NCBI RefSeq assembly: GCF_001544915.2
Contig: NZ_FCOE02000022.1
Location: 1-64,000, forward strand
From: Caballeronia pedi
GTDB lineage: Bacteria; Pseudomonadota; Gammaproteobacteria; Burkholderiales; Burkholderiaceae
DNA: 64,000 nucleotides
Reading direction: 5' to 3'
The position numbers and the translations under genes are program-made. A model generated the notes under the pieces. That model ran no database searches, was not told the DNA's origin, and saw only the letters and a list, made by a program, of their open reading frames with translations. Positions 18,754 to 28,386 of the stretch are shown here, one piece after another (within the stretch, counting starts at the first letter, position 1; each line of letters opens with the position of its first letter).

Positions 18754-19868
18754 CCGCGCAAAGCAACCGCACGCTGATGGTCATGGCGGGAGGCACCGGG
18801 GGCCACGTGTTCCCGGGGCTCGCGGTCGCGCACTGGATGCAGGCGCATGGCTGGCGCGTGGTATGGCTCGGCAACGCGAGCGGCATGGAAGCGACGCTCG
18901 TGCCGAAGCACGGTATTCCGATGGAATACGTGCGCTTCGGCGGCGTGCGCGGCAAGGGTATCAAGACCAAGCTGATGCTGCCGGTCAATCTGTTGCGCGC
19001 GTGTTCGCAGAGCCTTGCGGCGCTGCGCCGCGTGAAGCCGGACGTCGTGCTCGGCATGGGCGGCTACATCACGTTTCCGGCGGGCATCATGACGAAGCTC
19101 GCGGGCTGCCCGCTCGTGCTGCACGAACAAAATTCGATCGCCGGACTCGCGAACAAGATGCTCGCGCATCTCGCGAAGCGCGTGCTGGTGGCGTTCCCCA
19201 ATGCTCTGCCGAATGCCGAATGGACCGGTAATCCGATCCGTGCGGAACTAACGGGCGCATTGCCACCCAAAGAACGCTACGCCGCGCGTTCCGGACGCCT
19301 GCACGTGCTCGTCGTTGGCGGCAGTCTCGGTGCGGCGGCATTGAACGAAACCGTGCCGAAGGCGCTCGCGATGCTCTCGCCGGACGAGCGTCCGCGCATC
19401 GTGCATCAGGCGGGCGCGAAGCATATCGAGGCACTGGAAGCGAACTATGCGGCAGCGGGTTTCGCGCGGGGCGTTGACCTGCAACTCGTGCCGTTCATCG
19501 AGGACATGGCGAGCGCGTATGCATCGGCGGATCTCGTCATCTGCCGCTCGGGCGCGATGACCGTTTCGGAGATCGCGGCGGTCGGCGTGGCAGCGCTCTT
19601 CGTGCCGTTCCCGTTCGCCGTCGACGATCACCAGACGACCAACGGCGCATTTCTCGCAAAGAACGGCGCGGCTGAATTGATACAACAACGCGATTTGTCG
19701 GCGCAAAAGCTCGCCGACTGGTTACGCGCACAGACGCGCGACACGCTCGCCGGGATGGCCGAGCGCTCGCGCGCATTGGCAAAACCGGATGCGACCGAAA
19801 GGGTCGCGAGCGTTTGCGCCGACGTGGCCGGCGCGCGTGTGAACGCGCAAGCTCGGGAGGCACACTGA
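18750..19868 (+). CDS. murG: UDP-N-acetylglucosamine--N-acetylmuramyl-(pentapeptide) pyrophosphoryl-undecaprenol GlcNAc transferase
   Basis: A 372-aa GT28 glycosyltransferase that converts lipid I to lipid II at the cytoplasmic face. The first G-loop is MAGGTGGHVFPGLAVA at about residues 12-27. Later motifs are MGGYITFPAG, LHEQNSIAGLANK, VVGGSLGA and the nucleotide-sugar motif ICRSGAMTVSEIA. The ATG at 18750 overlaps the ftsW stop in an ATGA and follows GAGGAAAGG. The frame is open far upstream inside ftsW, but the conserved N-terminus fixes this start. murC begins 2 bp after the stop. Confidence 0.97.
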   Translation: MTAQSNRTLMVMAGGTGGHVFPGLAVAHWMQAHGWRVVWLGNASGMEATLVPKHGIPMEYVRFGGVRGKGIKTKLMLPVNLLRACSQSLAALRRVKPDVVLGMGGYITFPAGIMTKLAGCPLVLHEQNSIAGLANKMLAHLAKRVLVAFPNALPNAEWTGNPIRAELTGALPPKERYAARSGRLHVLVVGGSLGAAALNETVPKALAMLSPDERPRIVHQAGAKHIEALEANYAAAGFARGVDLQLVPFIEDMASAYASADLVICRSGAMTVSEIAAVGVAALFVPFPFAVDDHQTTNGAFLAKNGAAELIQQRDLSAQKLADWLRAQTRDTLAGMAERSRALAKPDATERVASVCADVAGARVNAQAREAH

Positions 19869-19870
19869 AC

Positions 19871-21271
19871 ATGAAACATATCGTCAAGCATATTCATTTC
19901 GTCGGGATCGGCGGCGCGGGCATGAGCGGCATCGCCGAAGTGCTGCTCAATCTCGGCTATCACGTGAGCGGCTCGGATCTCTCGAACGGCGCGGTCACGG
20001 AGCGCTTGCGTGCGCTCGGCGCGCGTGTCGAGATCGGCCATCACGAGCAGAACATCGAAGGCGCGAATGCGGTCGTCGTGTCGACGGCCGTGCGCGCGGA
20101 CAATCCCGAAGTGCTCGCCGCGCGCCATCGCCGCGTGCCGATCGTGCCGCGCGCCGTGATGCTCGCGGAGTTGATGCGTCTGAAGCAGGGCATCGCGATC
20201 GCCGGCACGCACGGCAAGACCACGACGACTTCGCTCGTCGCGAGCGTGCTCGCGGCGGGCGGGCTCGATCCGACCTTCGTGATCGGCGGGCGCCTGAACA
20301 GCGCGGGCGCGAACGCGCGGCTCGGCACGGGCGATTTCATCGTCGCGGAAGCGGATGAATCGGACGCGTCGTTCCTCAATCTGTTCCCGGTGATCGAAGT
20401 CATCACGAACATCGACGCCGATCACATGGACACCTACGGCCACGACTTCGCGCGGCTGAAGCAGGCGTTCATCGAATTCACGCATCGGCTGCCGTTCTAT
20501 GGCATCGCCGTGCTGTGCGTCGACGATCCGAACGTGCGCGAGATCCTGCCGTTCGTGTCGAAGCCGATCATCCGTTACGGACTCGGGGCCGAAGCGCAGG
20601 TGCGCGCGGTCAACGTCGAGGCGCGCGATGGCCGCATGCATTTCACGACCTTGCGCGAAGACGCGCCGTCGCTCGACATCGTGCTGAACCTTCCGGGCAC
20701 GCACAACGTGCAGAACGCGCTCGCGGCGATTGCGATCGCGACTGAACTCGAAGTTGCCGATGCCGACATCCAGCGTGCGCTCGCCGAATTCAACGGCGTG
20801 GGCCGGCGCTTCCAGCGTTACGGCGAAGTGAGCGCGAGTGACGGCGCAGGCGCGTACACGCTGATCGACGACTACGGCCATCACCCGGTGGAAATGGCCG
20901 CGACGATCGCGGCGGCGCGCGGCGCGTTTCCCGGCCGGCGTCTCGTGCTCGCGTTCCAGCCGCATCGCTATACGCGCACGCGCGACTGCTTCGAGGATTT
21001 CGTGCGAGTGCTGTCGACGGTCGATGCACTCGTGCTCACCGATGTCTACGCCGCAGGCGAAGCGCCCATCGTCGCGGCGGACGGCCGCGCGCTCGCGCGT
21101 GCGATTCGCGTCGCGGGCAAGGTCGAGCCGGTGTTCGTCGACACGGTGGATGAAGTGCCCGACGCGGTCACGACGATCGCGCGCAACGGCGACGTGGTGA
21201 TCACGATGGGCGCTGGTTCCATCGGCGGCGTGTGCGGAAAGCTGGCGAATGTGGCCAACGGCCAGAACTGA
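19871..21271 (+). CDS. murC: UDP-N-acetylmuramate--L-alanine ligase
   Basis: A 466-aa Mur ligase that adds L-alanine to UDP-MurNAc, the first peptide step. The Rossmann-like start is KHIHFVGIGGAGMSGIAEVL, the ATP motif AGTHGKTTTTSLV is near residues 110-122, and EADESDASFLNL and DDYGHHPVEMAAT are also present. The start at 19871 sits 2 bp after the murG stop behind a GGGAGGCAC sequence. An upstream in-frame ATG at 19814 would overlap murG by 55 bp and add non-conserved residues. Confidence 0.97.
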   Translation: MKHIVKHIHFVGIGGAGMSGIAEVLLNLGYHVSGSDLSNGAVTERLRALGARVEIGHHEQNIEGANAVVVSTAVRADNPEVLAARHRRVPIVPRAVMLAELMRLKQGIAIAGTHGKTTTTSLVASVLAAGGLDPTFVIGGRLNSAGANARLGTGDFIVAEADESDASFLNLFPVIEVITNIDADHMDTYGHDFARLKQAFIEFTHRLPFYGIAVLCVDDPNVREILPFVSKPIIRYGLGAEAQVRAVNVEARDGRMHFTTLREDAPSLDIVLNLPGTHNVQNALAAIAIATELEVADADIQRALAEFNGVGRRFQRYGEVSASDGAGAYTLIDDYGHHPVEMAATIAAARGAFPGRRLVLAFQPHRYTRTRDCFEDFVRVLSTVDALVLTDVYAAGEAPIVAADGRALARAIRVAGKVEPVFVDTVDEVPDAVTTIARNGDVVITMGAGSIGGVCGKLANVANGQN

Positions 21272-21272
21272 A

Positions 21273-22238
21273 ATGACAGACGTAACGAGCAATCAAGTGA
21301 ATCAAATCGATCCGGCCGTGTTCGGCAAAGTCGCGGTGCTGCTCGGTGGTAACTCCGCCGAGCGCGAGGTCTCGCTCAATTCGGGACGGCTCGTGCTCGA
21401 AGGTCTGCGCGACGCGGGCATCGACGCGCATCCGTTCGATCCGGCGCGGCATCCGCTTTCGGATCTGAAGGCCGAAGGTTTCGTGCGCGCGTTCATCGCG
21501 CTGCATGGCGGTTACGGCGAGAACGGGCAACTGCAAGGCGCGCTCGACTTCTACGGCATTCGTTACACCGGCAGCGGCGTGCTCGGCTCGGCGCTCGGCA
21601 TGGACAAGCTGCGCACCAAGCTCGTGTGGCAGCAGACCGGCATTCCGACGCCACCGTTCGAGACCGTTTTCCGCGGCGAAGACTATGCGGCGCGCGCGCA
21701 GGAGATCATCGCGAAGCTCGGCCTGCCGCTCTTCGTGAAGCCGGCGAGCGAAGGTTCGAGCGTCGCGGTCATCAAGGTGAAGAGCGCGGAAACGCTCGTG
21801 CCGGCGCTCGCGGAAGCGGCGAACTTCGACAAGATCGTGATCGTCGAGAAGAGCATCGAGGGCGGCGGCGAGTTCACGTGCTGCATCGCGGGCGATCTCG
21901 ACTTGCCGGTCATCAAGATCGTGCCGGCGGGCGAGTTCTACGACTATCACGCGAAGTACGTCGCCGACGACACGCAGTACCTGATTCCGTGCGGCCTGAC
22001 GGACGCCGAGGAAGCGCGCATGAAGGCGCTGACCAAGCGCGCGTTCGAGATTCTCGGCTGCACCGACTGGGGCCGCGCCGACTTCATGCTCGATGTGGAC
22101 GGCAACCCGTACTTCCTCGAAGTGAACACGGCGCCGGGCATGACGGATCACTCGCTGCCGCCGAAGGCCGCGCGCGCGGTCGGCATCAGCTACAAGGATC
22201 TCGTCGTGAAGGTGCTGTCGCTCACGCTGAAGAATTAG
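21273..22238 (+). CDS. ddl: D-alanine--D-alanine ligase
   Basis: A 321-aa ATP-grasp enzyme that makes the D-Ala-D-Ala dipeptide used by MurF. It has the N-terminal FGKVAVLLGGNSAEREVSLNSG motif, the HGGYGENGQLQGALDFYGIRYTGSG substrate region, FVKPASEGSSVAV and the C-terminal metal and substrate motif DFMLDVDGNPYFLEVNTAPGMT. Its position between murC and ftsQ corresponds to ddlB of E. coli. The start at 21273 is one base after the murC stop. Confidence 0.97.
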   Translation: MTDVTSNQVNQIDPAVFGKVAVLLGGNSAEREVSLNSGRLVLEGLRDAGIDAHPFDPARHPLSDLKAEGFVRAFIALHGGYGENGQLQGALDFYGIRYTGSGVLGSALGMDKLRTKLVWQQTGIPTPPFETVFRGEDYAARAQEIIAKLGLPLFVKPASEGSSVAVIKVKSAETLVPALAEAANFDKIVIVEKSIEGGGEFTCCIAGDLDLPVIKIVPAGEFYDYHAKYVADDTQYLIPCGLTDAEEARMKALTKRAFEILGCTDWGRADFMLDVDGNPYFLEVNTAPGMTDHSLPPKAARAVGISYKDLVVKVLSLTLKN

Positions 22239-22272
22239 GTCGATCACACACAGGACACGAAGCAGCGAAACC

Positions 22273-23025
22273 ATGTGGAACAACGTTCGCCAACTCAACC
22301 TCGCCGCCAACGCGCTGCACATCGTGCTCGTGCTGCTGCTTCTGGGCGCCGCGGGTTACTGGGCGATCCAGCGTCCCGAGTTTCGCCTGCGCCAGATTCA
22401 GATCGACGGCGACACCACGCACGTCAGTTCGCCGGTCGTGCGCGCGAGCGTGGTCGGTCACCTGAAGGGCAACTTCTTCACCGTCGATCTGGATGCCGCG
22501 CGCGCGGCGTTCGAGCAGGTGCCGTGGGTGCGTCATGCAAGCGTGCGCCGCGTGTGGCCGAACGCGCTCGCGGTGACGCTGGAAGAGTACAAGCCGCTCG
22601 GCACGTGGGGCAACGATCAACTGGTGAGCGTCGACGGCGATCTCTTCACGGCGAATCAGGGCGAGCTCGACGACGATCTGCCCGCGTTCGACGGCCCCGA
22701 AGGCACGGCGAAGGAAGTGGTCGCGCGGTACCGCGATTTCCAGAAGTGGTTCGCGCCGCTCGATGCGCAGCCCGAGGAAGTGACGCTGTCGCCGCGTTTC
22801 GCGTGGACGGTCAAGCTCTCGAACGGCACGCAGATCGAACTGGGCCGCGAGCGCAACCAGGACACGCTGAATGAGCGCTGCAAGCGTTTCGTCGCTTCGT
22901 GGACGTCCGTTACGGGACGATGGGGGAAGGACATCGAATATGCAGATTTGCGTTACCCGAACGGCTTCGCGATACGCGCGGCTGGCATGCGCTTCATCAA
23001 CGACACCGACAAGGCCAAGAAGTAA
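22273..23025 (+). CDS. ftsQ: Cell division protein FtsQ
   Basis: A 250-aa bitopic division protein. A short cytoplasmic tail and one membrane segment (about residues 15-31) are followed by a POTRA domain (FRLRQIQIDGDTTHVSSPVVRASV, to about residue 105) and a beta domain (VSVDGDLFTANQGELDDDLPAFDGPEG). It scaffolds FtsL, FtsB and later division proteins in the periplasm. It lies between ddl and ftsA. Confidence 0.95.
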   Translation: MWNNVRQLNLAANALHIVLVLLLLGAAGYWAIQRPEFRLRQIQIDGDTTHVSSPVVRASVVGHLKGNFFTVDLDAARAAFEQVPWVRHASVRRVWPNALAVTLEEYKPLGTWGNDQLVSVDGDLFTANQGELDDDLPAFDGPEGTAKEVVARYRDFQKWFAPLDAQPEEVTLSPRFAWTVKLSNGTQIELGRERNQDTLNERCKRFVASWTSVTGRWGKDIEYADLRYPNGFAIRAAGMRFINDTDKAKK

Positions 23026-23052
23026 GCAGACATCACAGGCAATGAGCACGCT

Positions 23053-24285
23053 ATGAGCAAAGACTACAAAGACCTGCTGGTTTCCCTCGACATCGGAACG
23101 TCGAAGGTGGTCGCGATCGTCGCCGAACTGAAGGGCGAAGGCCACTACGAGGTGATCGGACTCGGTCAGAGCGACTCGAAGGGGTTGAAGAAGGGCGTCG
23201 TGGTCAATATCGAGGCCACGGTGCAATCCATCCAGCGCGCGCTGGAAGAAGCCGAGCTGATGGCGGATTGCAAGATCACCAACGTCTTCACCGGCATCGC
23301 GGGCAGCCATATCCGCAGCTTCAATTCGAGCGGCATGGTCGCGATCAAGGACAAGGAGGTCACGCAGGCGGACGTCGCGCGCGTGATCGAAACGGCCAAG
23401 GCGATCAATATCCCGACCGATCAGCAGGTGCTGCACATCCTGACGCAGGAATTCATCATCGATGGTCAGGAAGACGTGCGCGAGCCGATCGGCATGAGCG
23501 GCATCCGCCTCGAAGTGAAGGTGCACATCGTGACGGGCGCGGTGAGCGCGGCGCAGAACATCGTGAAGTGCGTGCGCCGCTGCGGCCTCGAAGTGAACGA
23601 CCTGATTCTGCAACCGCTGGCGTCGTCGCTCGCGGTGCTGACCGAGGACGAGAAGGAACTCGGCGTGGTGCTCGTCGATATCGGCGGCGGCACGACCGAC
23701 ATCGCCATCTTCAGCGAAGGCGCGATCCGCCATACGGCGGTGATCCCGATCGCGGGCGACCAGATCACGAGCGACGTCGCGATGGCGCTGCGCACGCCGA
23801 CGCCCGACGCGGAAGACATCAAGGTGAGCTACGGCATCGCCAAGCAGGCGCTCGCTGATCCGGACGAAATGATCGAAGTGCCGGGGCTCGGCGAACGCGG
23901 CCCGCGCACGCTGTCGCGTCAGGCGCTGGCGGCGGTGGTGGAGCCGCGCGTCGAGGAGCTGTTCTCGCTGGTGCAGCAGGTCGTGCGCGAGTCGGGCTAC
24001 GAAGAGCTGCTGTCGAGCGGCGTCGTGCTGACCGGCGGCGCGGCGATGATGCCCGGCATGGTCGAGCTCGGCGAAGACATCTTCTTGAAGCCGGTGCGCA
24101 TCGGCGTGCCGGAGTACGCGGGCGGTCTCGCGGACGTCGTGCGCAATCCGCGCTACTCGACGGCGATGGGCCTGCTCGCCGAAGGACGCTCGCAACGCAT
24201 GCGCGGCCGCAAGGTCGCGGTGCAAAACGGTTCGATGGGACAAGTGTTTTCGAGGATGAAGGACTGGTTCCTCGGAAACTTTTAA
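23053..24285 (+). CDS. ftsA: Cell division protein FtsA
   Basis: A 410-aa actin-like ATPase that tethers FtsZ to the membrane. The phosphate-1 motif LVSLDIGTSKVVAIVAE is at about residues 9-25, the 1C domain follows, and the phosphate-2 and adenosine motifs are VLVDIGGGTTDIAIF and LTGGAAMMPGM. The C-terminal amphipathic membrane-targeting helix is visible as GQVFSRMKDWFLGNF. It is followed by ftsZ after 110 bp. Confidence 0.97.
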   Translation: MSKDYKDLLVSLDIGTSKVVAIVAELKGEGHYEVIGLGQSDSKGLKKGVVVNIEATVQSIQRALEEAELMADCKITNVFTGIAGSHIRSFNSSGMVAIKDKEVTQADVARVIETAKAINIPTDQQVLHILTQEFIIDGQEDVREPIGMSGIRLEVKVHIVTGAVSAAQNIVKCVRRCGLEVNDLILQPLASSLAVLTEDEKELGVVLVDIGGGTTDIAIFSEGAIRHTAVIPIAGDQITSDVAMALRTPTPDAEDIKVSYGIAKQALADPDEMIEVPGLGERGPRTLSRQALAAVVEPRVEELFSLVQQVVRESGYEELLSSGVVLTGGAAMMPGMVELGEDIFLKPVRIGVPEYAGGLADVVRNPRYSTAMGLLAEGRSQRMRGRKVAVQNGSMGQVFSRMKDWFLGNF

Positions 24286-24395
24286 GCAACAAGCAACAAA
24301 AAGAATTACGCGCCGGTACCGGCGGCTGGTGCGCGACGAAAGGTTGCCCGATCTTTCATCGAATAACGCCGATCTTCATTCTTGACGGAGGCAAC

Positions 24396-25604
24396 ATGGA
24401 TTTCGAAATGCTGGAAACGGAAACCAACGGAACGATCATCAAGGTCGTGGGCGTTGGTGGTGCTGGCGGCAACGCGGTTCAGCACATGATCACGCGCGGC
24501 GTGCAGGGTGTCGACTTCATCGTGATGAACACCGACGCGCAGGCGCTCGCCCGTTCGCGCGCGCCGACGGTGCTGCAACTGGGCATGACGGGTCTCGGCG
24601 CGGGCGCGAAACCGGAGAAGGGCAAGGAATCGGCGGAAGACGCGCGCGAACGTATCGCCGATGCACTGCGCGGCGCGCACATGGTGTTCATCACCGCGGG
24701 CATGGGCGGCGGCACGGGCACGGGCGCGGCGCCGGTGGTCGCGCAGATCGCCAAGGAAATGGGCATTCTGACCGTCGGCGTGGTGAGCAAGCCGTTCGAG
24801 TTCGAAGGTGGCCGCCGCATGCGCGTGGCGGAAGCAGGCTCGCAGCAACTGGAGGATCACGTCGACTCGCTGATCGTCGTGCTCAACGACAAGCTGTTCG
24901 AGGTGATGGGCGATGACGCCGAGATGGACAAGTGCTTCCAGTGCGCGGACGACGTGCTGAACAACGCTGTGGCCGGGATCGCGGAAATCATCAACGTCGA
25001 TGGCCTCGTGAACGTCGACTTCGAAGACGTGAAGACGGTGATGGGCGAGCAGGGCAAGGCGATGATGGGCACGGCGACGGTCGCCGGCGTCGATCGCGCG
25101 CGCCTCGCTGCAGAACAGGCGGTCGCGAGCCCGCTGCTGGAAGGCGTGGATCTGTCGGGTGCGCGCGGCGTGCTGGTGAACATCACGTCGAGCCGTTCGC
25201 TGCGTCTGTCGGAAACGCGTGAAGTGATGAACACCATCAAGAGCTACGCGGCCGACGATGCAACCGTGATCTTCGGCGCCGTGTACGACGACGCGATGGG
25301 CGACGCACTGCGCGTGACGGTGGTGGCAACGGGTTTGGGCCGCGCGGCGAAGAAGCAGCAGCAAGCGCCGATGACCCTGCTGCGCACGGGCACCGACAAC
25401 CAGCCGATCGCGCACGGCCATCAGCCTTCGCACAATACGTACGGTGCGCAGCACGGCCAGTCGACGACGGATTACGGTCAGCTCGACACCCCGGCTGTGT
25501 GGCGTTCGACCCGCGAAACCGCGGCATCGCACGTGCAGGCGCTGCAGGAAAAGGGCGTCGATACGTATGACATTCCGGCGTTCCTGCGCAAGCAGGCGGA
25601 CTGA
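24396..25604 (+). CDS. ftsZ: Cell division protein FtsZ
   Basis: A 402-aa tubulin-like GTPase that forms the Z ring. The N-terminal GVGGAGGNAVQHMI motif, the tubulin signature GGGTGTGAAPVVA at about residues 105-117 and the T7 loop NVDFEDVKTVM are intact. The variable linker is rich in Gln and His (about residues 325-385). The C-terminal conserved peptide DTYDIPAFLRKQAD, which binds FtsA and ZapD, closes the protein. The ribosome-binding site is GACGGAGG. It is the last gene of the dcw cluster. Confidence 0.98.
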   Translation: MDFEMLETETNGTIIKVVGVGGAGGNAVQHMITRGVQGVDFIVMNTDAQALARSRAPTVLQLGMTGLGAGAKPEKGKESAEDARERIADALRGAHMVFITAGMGGGTGTGAAPVVAQIAKEMGILTVGVVSKPFEFEGGRRMRVAEAGSQQLEDHVDSLIVVLNDKLFEVMGDDAEMDKCFQCADDVLNNAVAGIAEIINVDGLVNVDFEDVKTVMGEQGKAMMGTATVAGVDRARLAAEQAVASPLLEGVDLSGARGVLVNITSSRSLRLSETREVMNTIKSYAADDATVIFGAVYDDAMGDALRVTVVATGLGRAAKKQQQAPMTLLRTGTDNQPIAHGHQPSHNTYGAQHGQSTTDYGQLDTPAVWRSTRETAASHVQALQEKGVDTYDIPAFLRKQAD

Positions 25605-25876
25605 GCGAAGCGCAGTTTATTTGCTGCTTGCAGCACACCGCGTGCACGCGCTGAACGTTTTGCGCGGATGATGAAGGTTTCGCGTGGGGCGACTGTCCAA
25701 GGCCGCGTCCTGATTCGAAATGGACGCCGGGCCGTGGCCAGCCGACCTCCACGAATCTGCTCCTGACGTCGAGGGAGGCAGAGTGAAGCCGACATGACCG
25801 CAAAAAGGCGTCGGCGCGGTTGCGGGACGATGCAATCGCGAGGATGTCGCGAGCACTGATCAGGGAAGGACCGAGC

Positions 25877-26380
25877 ATGATCAAAGTAGGTGAAGCGTTG
25901 CCCGATACGCGCCTTTTCGAGTTCATCGACGAGGCGACCGAGGGCTGTGCCGTGGGACCGAATGCGTTCCAGGTGCGCGAGCGGTGCGCCGGCAAGCGCG
26001 TGGTGATCTTCGGATTGCCGGGCGCGTTCACGCCGACGTGCTCCGCCAGACACGTGCCCGGCTACATCGATGCGGCGGCGGACCTGTCCGCTGCGGGCAT
26101 CGATGAAGTCTGGTGCGTTTCCGTCAACGACGCGTTCGTGATGAGCGCGTGGGGACGCGATCTTCAAGCCTCGGGCAAGGTGAAGATGATCGCGGACGGC
26201 AGTGCGCGTTTCACTCAGGCACTCGGACTGGATCAGGATTTGTCCGAGCGTGGCATGGGAATCCGTTCCCAGCGCTACGCGATGGTGGTCGACGACGGCG
26301 TGGTCAAGACGCTGTCTGTGGAAGCGCCCGGCAAGTTCGAAGTCAGCGACGCTCAAAGCATCCTGGCGACGTTGCGCTGA
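25877..26380 (+). CDS. Peroxiredoxin (Prx5-like, thiol-specific antioxidant)
   Basis: A 167-aa cytoplasmic peroxiredoxin of the Prx5/type II (redoxin) group. The peroxidatic Cys lies in GAFTPTCSARHVPGY at about residue 50, and the downstream fold includes VNDAFVMSAWGRD and a conserved late segment FTQALGLDQDLSERGMGIRSQRY. It reduces hydroperoxides using glutathione/glutaredoxin or thioredoxin. The start at 25877 (MIKVGEALPDTRLF) is chosen for its GGGAAGGA ribosome-binding site; the frame is open for 19 codons upstream. Its place between ftsZ and lpxC is, from memory, usual in Burkholderia genomes. Confidence 0.9.
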   Translation: MIKVGEALPDTRLFEFIDEATEGCAVGPNAFQVRERCAGKRVVIFGLPGAFTPTCSARHVPGYIDAAADLSAAGIDEVWCVSVNDAFVMSAWGRDLQASGKVKMIADGSARFTQALGLDQDLSERGMGIRSQRYAMVVDDGVVKTLSVEAPGKFEVSDAQSILATLR

Positions 26381-26571
26381 TTGCAGCGGCGTCGCGTTGC
26401 CCGCGCGCAACGCTTCAGACGCCCTCGCAATCAGCCGTAACTTGGGGCCGATGACCGGAAATGCCTCCATTCCGGGCATCGGCCCGTTCTACTTCTCAGT
26501 TGGGCCGTCGCGACGTAACACAGGGAAACGTTTGATACCTCACGGATCAGGACGGCGTGCAACGAATGGAG

Positions 26572-26577
26572 TATAAT
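26572..26577 (+). promoter_or_regulatory. Candidate -10 element of the lpxC promoter
   Basis: A consensus TATAAT lies 67 bases before the lpxC start. I see no convincing -35 at 16-18 bases upstream, so either the promoter depends on an activator or the match is by chance. Confidence 0.45.
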
Positions 26578-26643
26578 TCGACCTATTAGAATTTAATGCA
26601 CGATTGATTCTCTTTATAGGGATCGTAAATCGGAAAGAACATC

Positions 26644-27561
26644 ATGTTGAAGCAGCGAACAATCAAGACCGTCGTCAAAACCGTGGGGATCGGGCTCCAT
26701 TCCGGCAGCAAGGTCAACCTGACTCTGCGCCCCGCACCGATTGGCACGGGCATCGTATTTTCGCGCATCGACTTGCCGGAACCGGTGGATATACCGGCGT
26801 CGGCAATGGCGATCGGCGACACCCGGCTCGCGTCCGTGTTGCAGAAGGACGGCGCGCGGGTTTCGACCATCGAGCACTTGATGTCGGCATGCGCCGGCCT
26901 CGGCATCGACAACCTGTATGTCGATGTGACCGCCGAAGAAATCCCGATCATGGACGGCAGCGCGGCTTCGTTCGTGTTTCTGATTCAGTCGGCGGGTATC
27001 GAGGAGCAGAACGCGCCGAAGCAGTTCATCAAGGTGACGAAGCCTGTCGAAGTGCGCGACGGCGACAAGTTCGCGCGTCTCGAACCGTATTTCGGCTTCA
27101 AACTGAGCTTTACCATCGATTTCCGCCATCCGGCCGTCGACAAAACCGGTCAGGCGCTCGAAGTGGATTTCGCGACCACGTCCTACGTGCGTGAGATCGC
27201 TCGCGCCCGCACGTTCGGTTTCGCGCATGAAGTCGAGATGATGCGCGAACTGGGCCTCGCGCGCGGCGGCAGCATGGACAACGCGATCGTGCTGGACGAA
27301 TACCGCATCCTGAACAATGACGGCCTGCGCTACGACGACGAGTTCGTGAAGCACAAGATGCTCGACGCGATCGGCGATCTTTACGTGGTCGGCCATCCGT
27401 TGCTGGCGTCGTACAAGGCGTACAAGGGCGGCCACGCGATGAACAACATGCTGCTGCGCGAGTTGCTCGCAACCGAAGACGCCTACGAGATCGTCACGTT
27501 CGAGGACACGCAGAAGGCGCCGCGCGGTTTTGGTTTCGACACGCAGACGGCGTTCGCCTGA
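26644..27561 (+). CDS. lpxC: UDP-3-O-acyl-N-acetylglucosamine deacetylase
   Basis: A 305-aa zinc deacetylase for the committed step of lipid A synthesis. It starts MLKQRTIKTVVKTVGIGLHSG as usual. Zinc and catalytic residues are visible: His in STIEHLMSA near residue 78, His and Asp in KHKMLDAIGD near residues 237 and 241, and the catalytic His in YKGGHAMNN near 264. The length equals the E. coli enzyme. A terminator directly follows. Confidence 0.97.
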   Translation: MLKQRTIKTVVKTVGIGLHSGSKVNLTLRPAPIGTGIVFSRIDLPEPVDIPASAMAIGDTRLASVLQKDGARVSTIEHLMSACAGLGIDNLYVDVTAEEIPIMDGSAASFVFLIQSAGIEEQNAPKQFIKVTKPVEVRDGDKFARLEPYFGFKLSFTIDFRHPAVDKTGQALEVDFATTSYVREIARARTFGFAHEVEMMRELGLARGGSMDNAIVLDEYRILNNDGLRYDDEFVKHKMLDAIGDLYVVGHPLLASYKAYKGGHAMNNMLLRELLATEDAYEIVTFEDTQKAPRGFGFDTQTAFA

Positions 27562-27589
27562 TGTAACGCAGCGATTCGGCAATCAGAGA

Positions 27590-27620
27590 ATGAGCGGCAG
27601 CGAAAGCGCCGCTCATTTTT
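27590..27620 (+). terminator. Intrinsic terminator of lpxC, overlapping the end of the DUF721 gene
   Basis: ATGAGCGGC at 27590-27598 pairs with GCCGCTCAT at 27608-27616, followed by a T8 run on the plus strand. The right arm contains the stop codon of the convergent DUF721 gene (27613-27615). Confidence 0.88.
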
Positions 27621-28098
27621 TTTGCGCGCGTGCCTGGTGGCGCGACGCCATGCGCGCGAGCGCTTCCTGCAGCGGCGACGGCTCCAGCGTTTCCGCGAGT
27701 TCCTGCAATGCCGACGCACCCGCCGGCGACATGCGCGCCTGCTTCGGCGGCGCGGCTTCCTTCATCGGCTGCGGACGCACGCGGATTTTCAGCGCATCGA
27801 CCGCCCAGCCGCGCTGCTGAAGGTCCGAGAGCAGACGCGGCTCCAGATGCCGCAGCCGTGCCGCGAGCGCGTTGTGCGCGGCAAAGAGCGCGAGCACGCC
27901 ATCCTTGATGAACCCTGGCTCCACGTTCGACGCCAGATAATCCGGTAAAAGCGCGCCGAGATCGCGCTGCAGCGCCGCCACTTGCTCGACGCCCGCCCGC
28001 AGCGCTCGGAACGCATCGGTGCGATCGAGCACGTCGGCGACGGCTTGCGGCCGGCGCGGATCGAAACGCGACCTTGAATTTGTAGAAAAGCGGCTCAT
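27613..28098 (-). CDS. dciA: DUF721 (DciA-like) protein
   Basis: A 161-aa protein with a DUF721 domain over about residues 10-105 (VADVLDRTDAFRALRAGVEQVAALQRDLGALLPDYL ... GVLALFAAHNALAARLRHLEPRLLSDL). It ends in a Pro/Ala/Gln-rich basic tail. DciA proteins load the replicative helicase DnaB in bacteria that lack DnaC/DnaI. The assignment rests on fold-level resemblance and on the common position beside secA, so the symbol is tentative. I take the ATG at 28098; the frame is open upstream for 51 codons but without family-like sequence. Confidence 0.75.
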   Translation of the reverse strand: MSRFSTNSRSRFDPRRPQAVADVLDRTDAFRALRAGVEQVAALQRDLGALLPDYLASNVEPGFIKDGVLALFAAHNALAARLRHLEPRLLSDLQQRGWAVDALKIRVRPQPMKEAAPPKQARMSPAGASALQELAETLEPSPLQEALARMASRHQARAQKK

Positions 28099-28386
28099 TT
28101 TTATCCAGGCGGACGCCCGATGGAACGGGTCGATTGTACGCGAGACGAGACGTTGTTCCCGGTCGCGAGCCTTTTCGGGCGTTGCTTGCAGGCAAGCTTT
28201 CAACCCGTTGACTGTCGCGCAGCACCGACGCGCGGGCGGGCACGCTGACACAAGGTCTGCCAGACTCGCGTGCTAAAATTCCCGATTCGAATTTCACCTT
28301 ATGGACTTAAGTCGCCGAGGTTCCCCGAGGCCGGACGCAGCTCGATGCTGCCGCCCGTCCGAAGCCGCGACGCAGACACTGATCCG

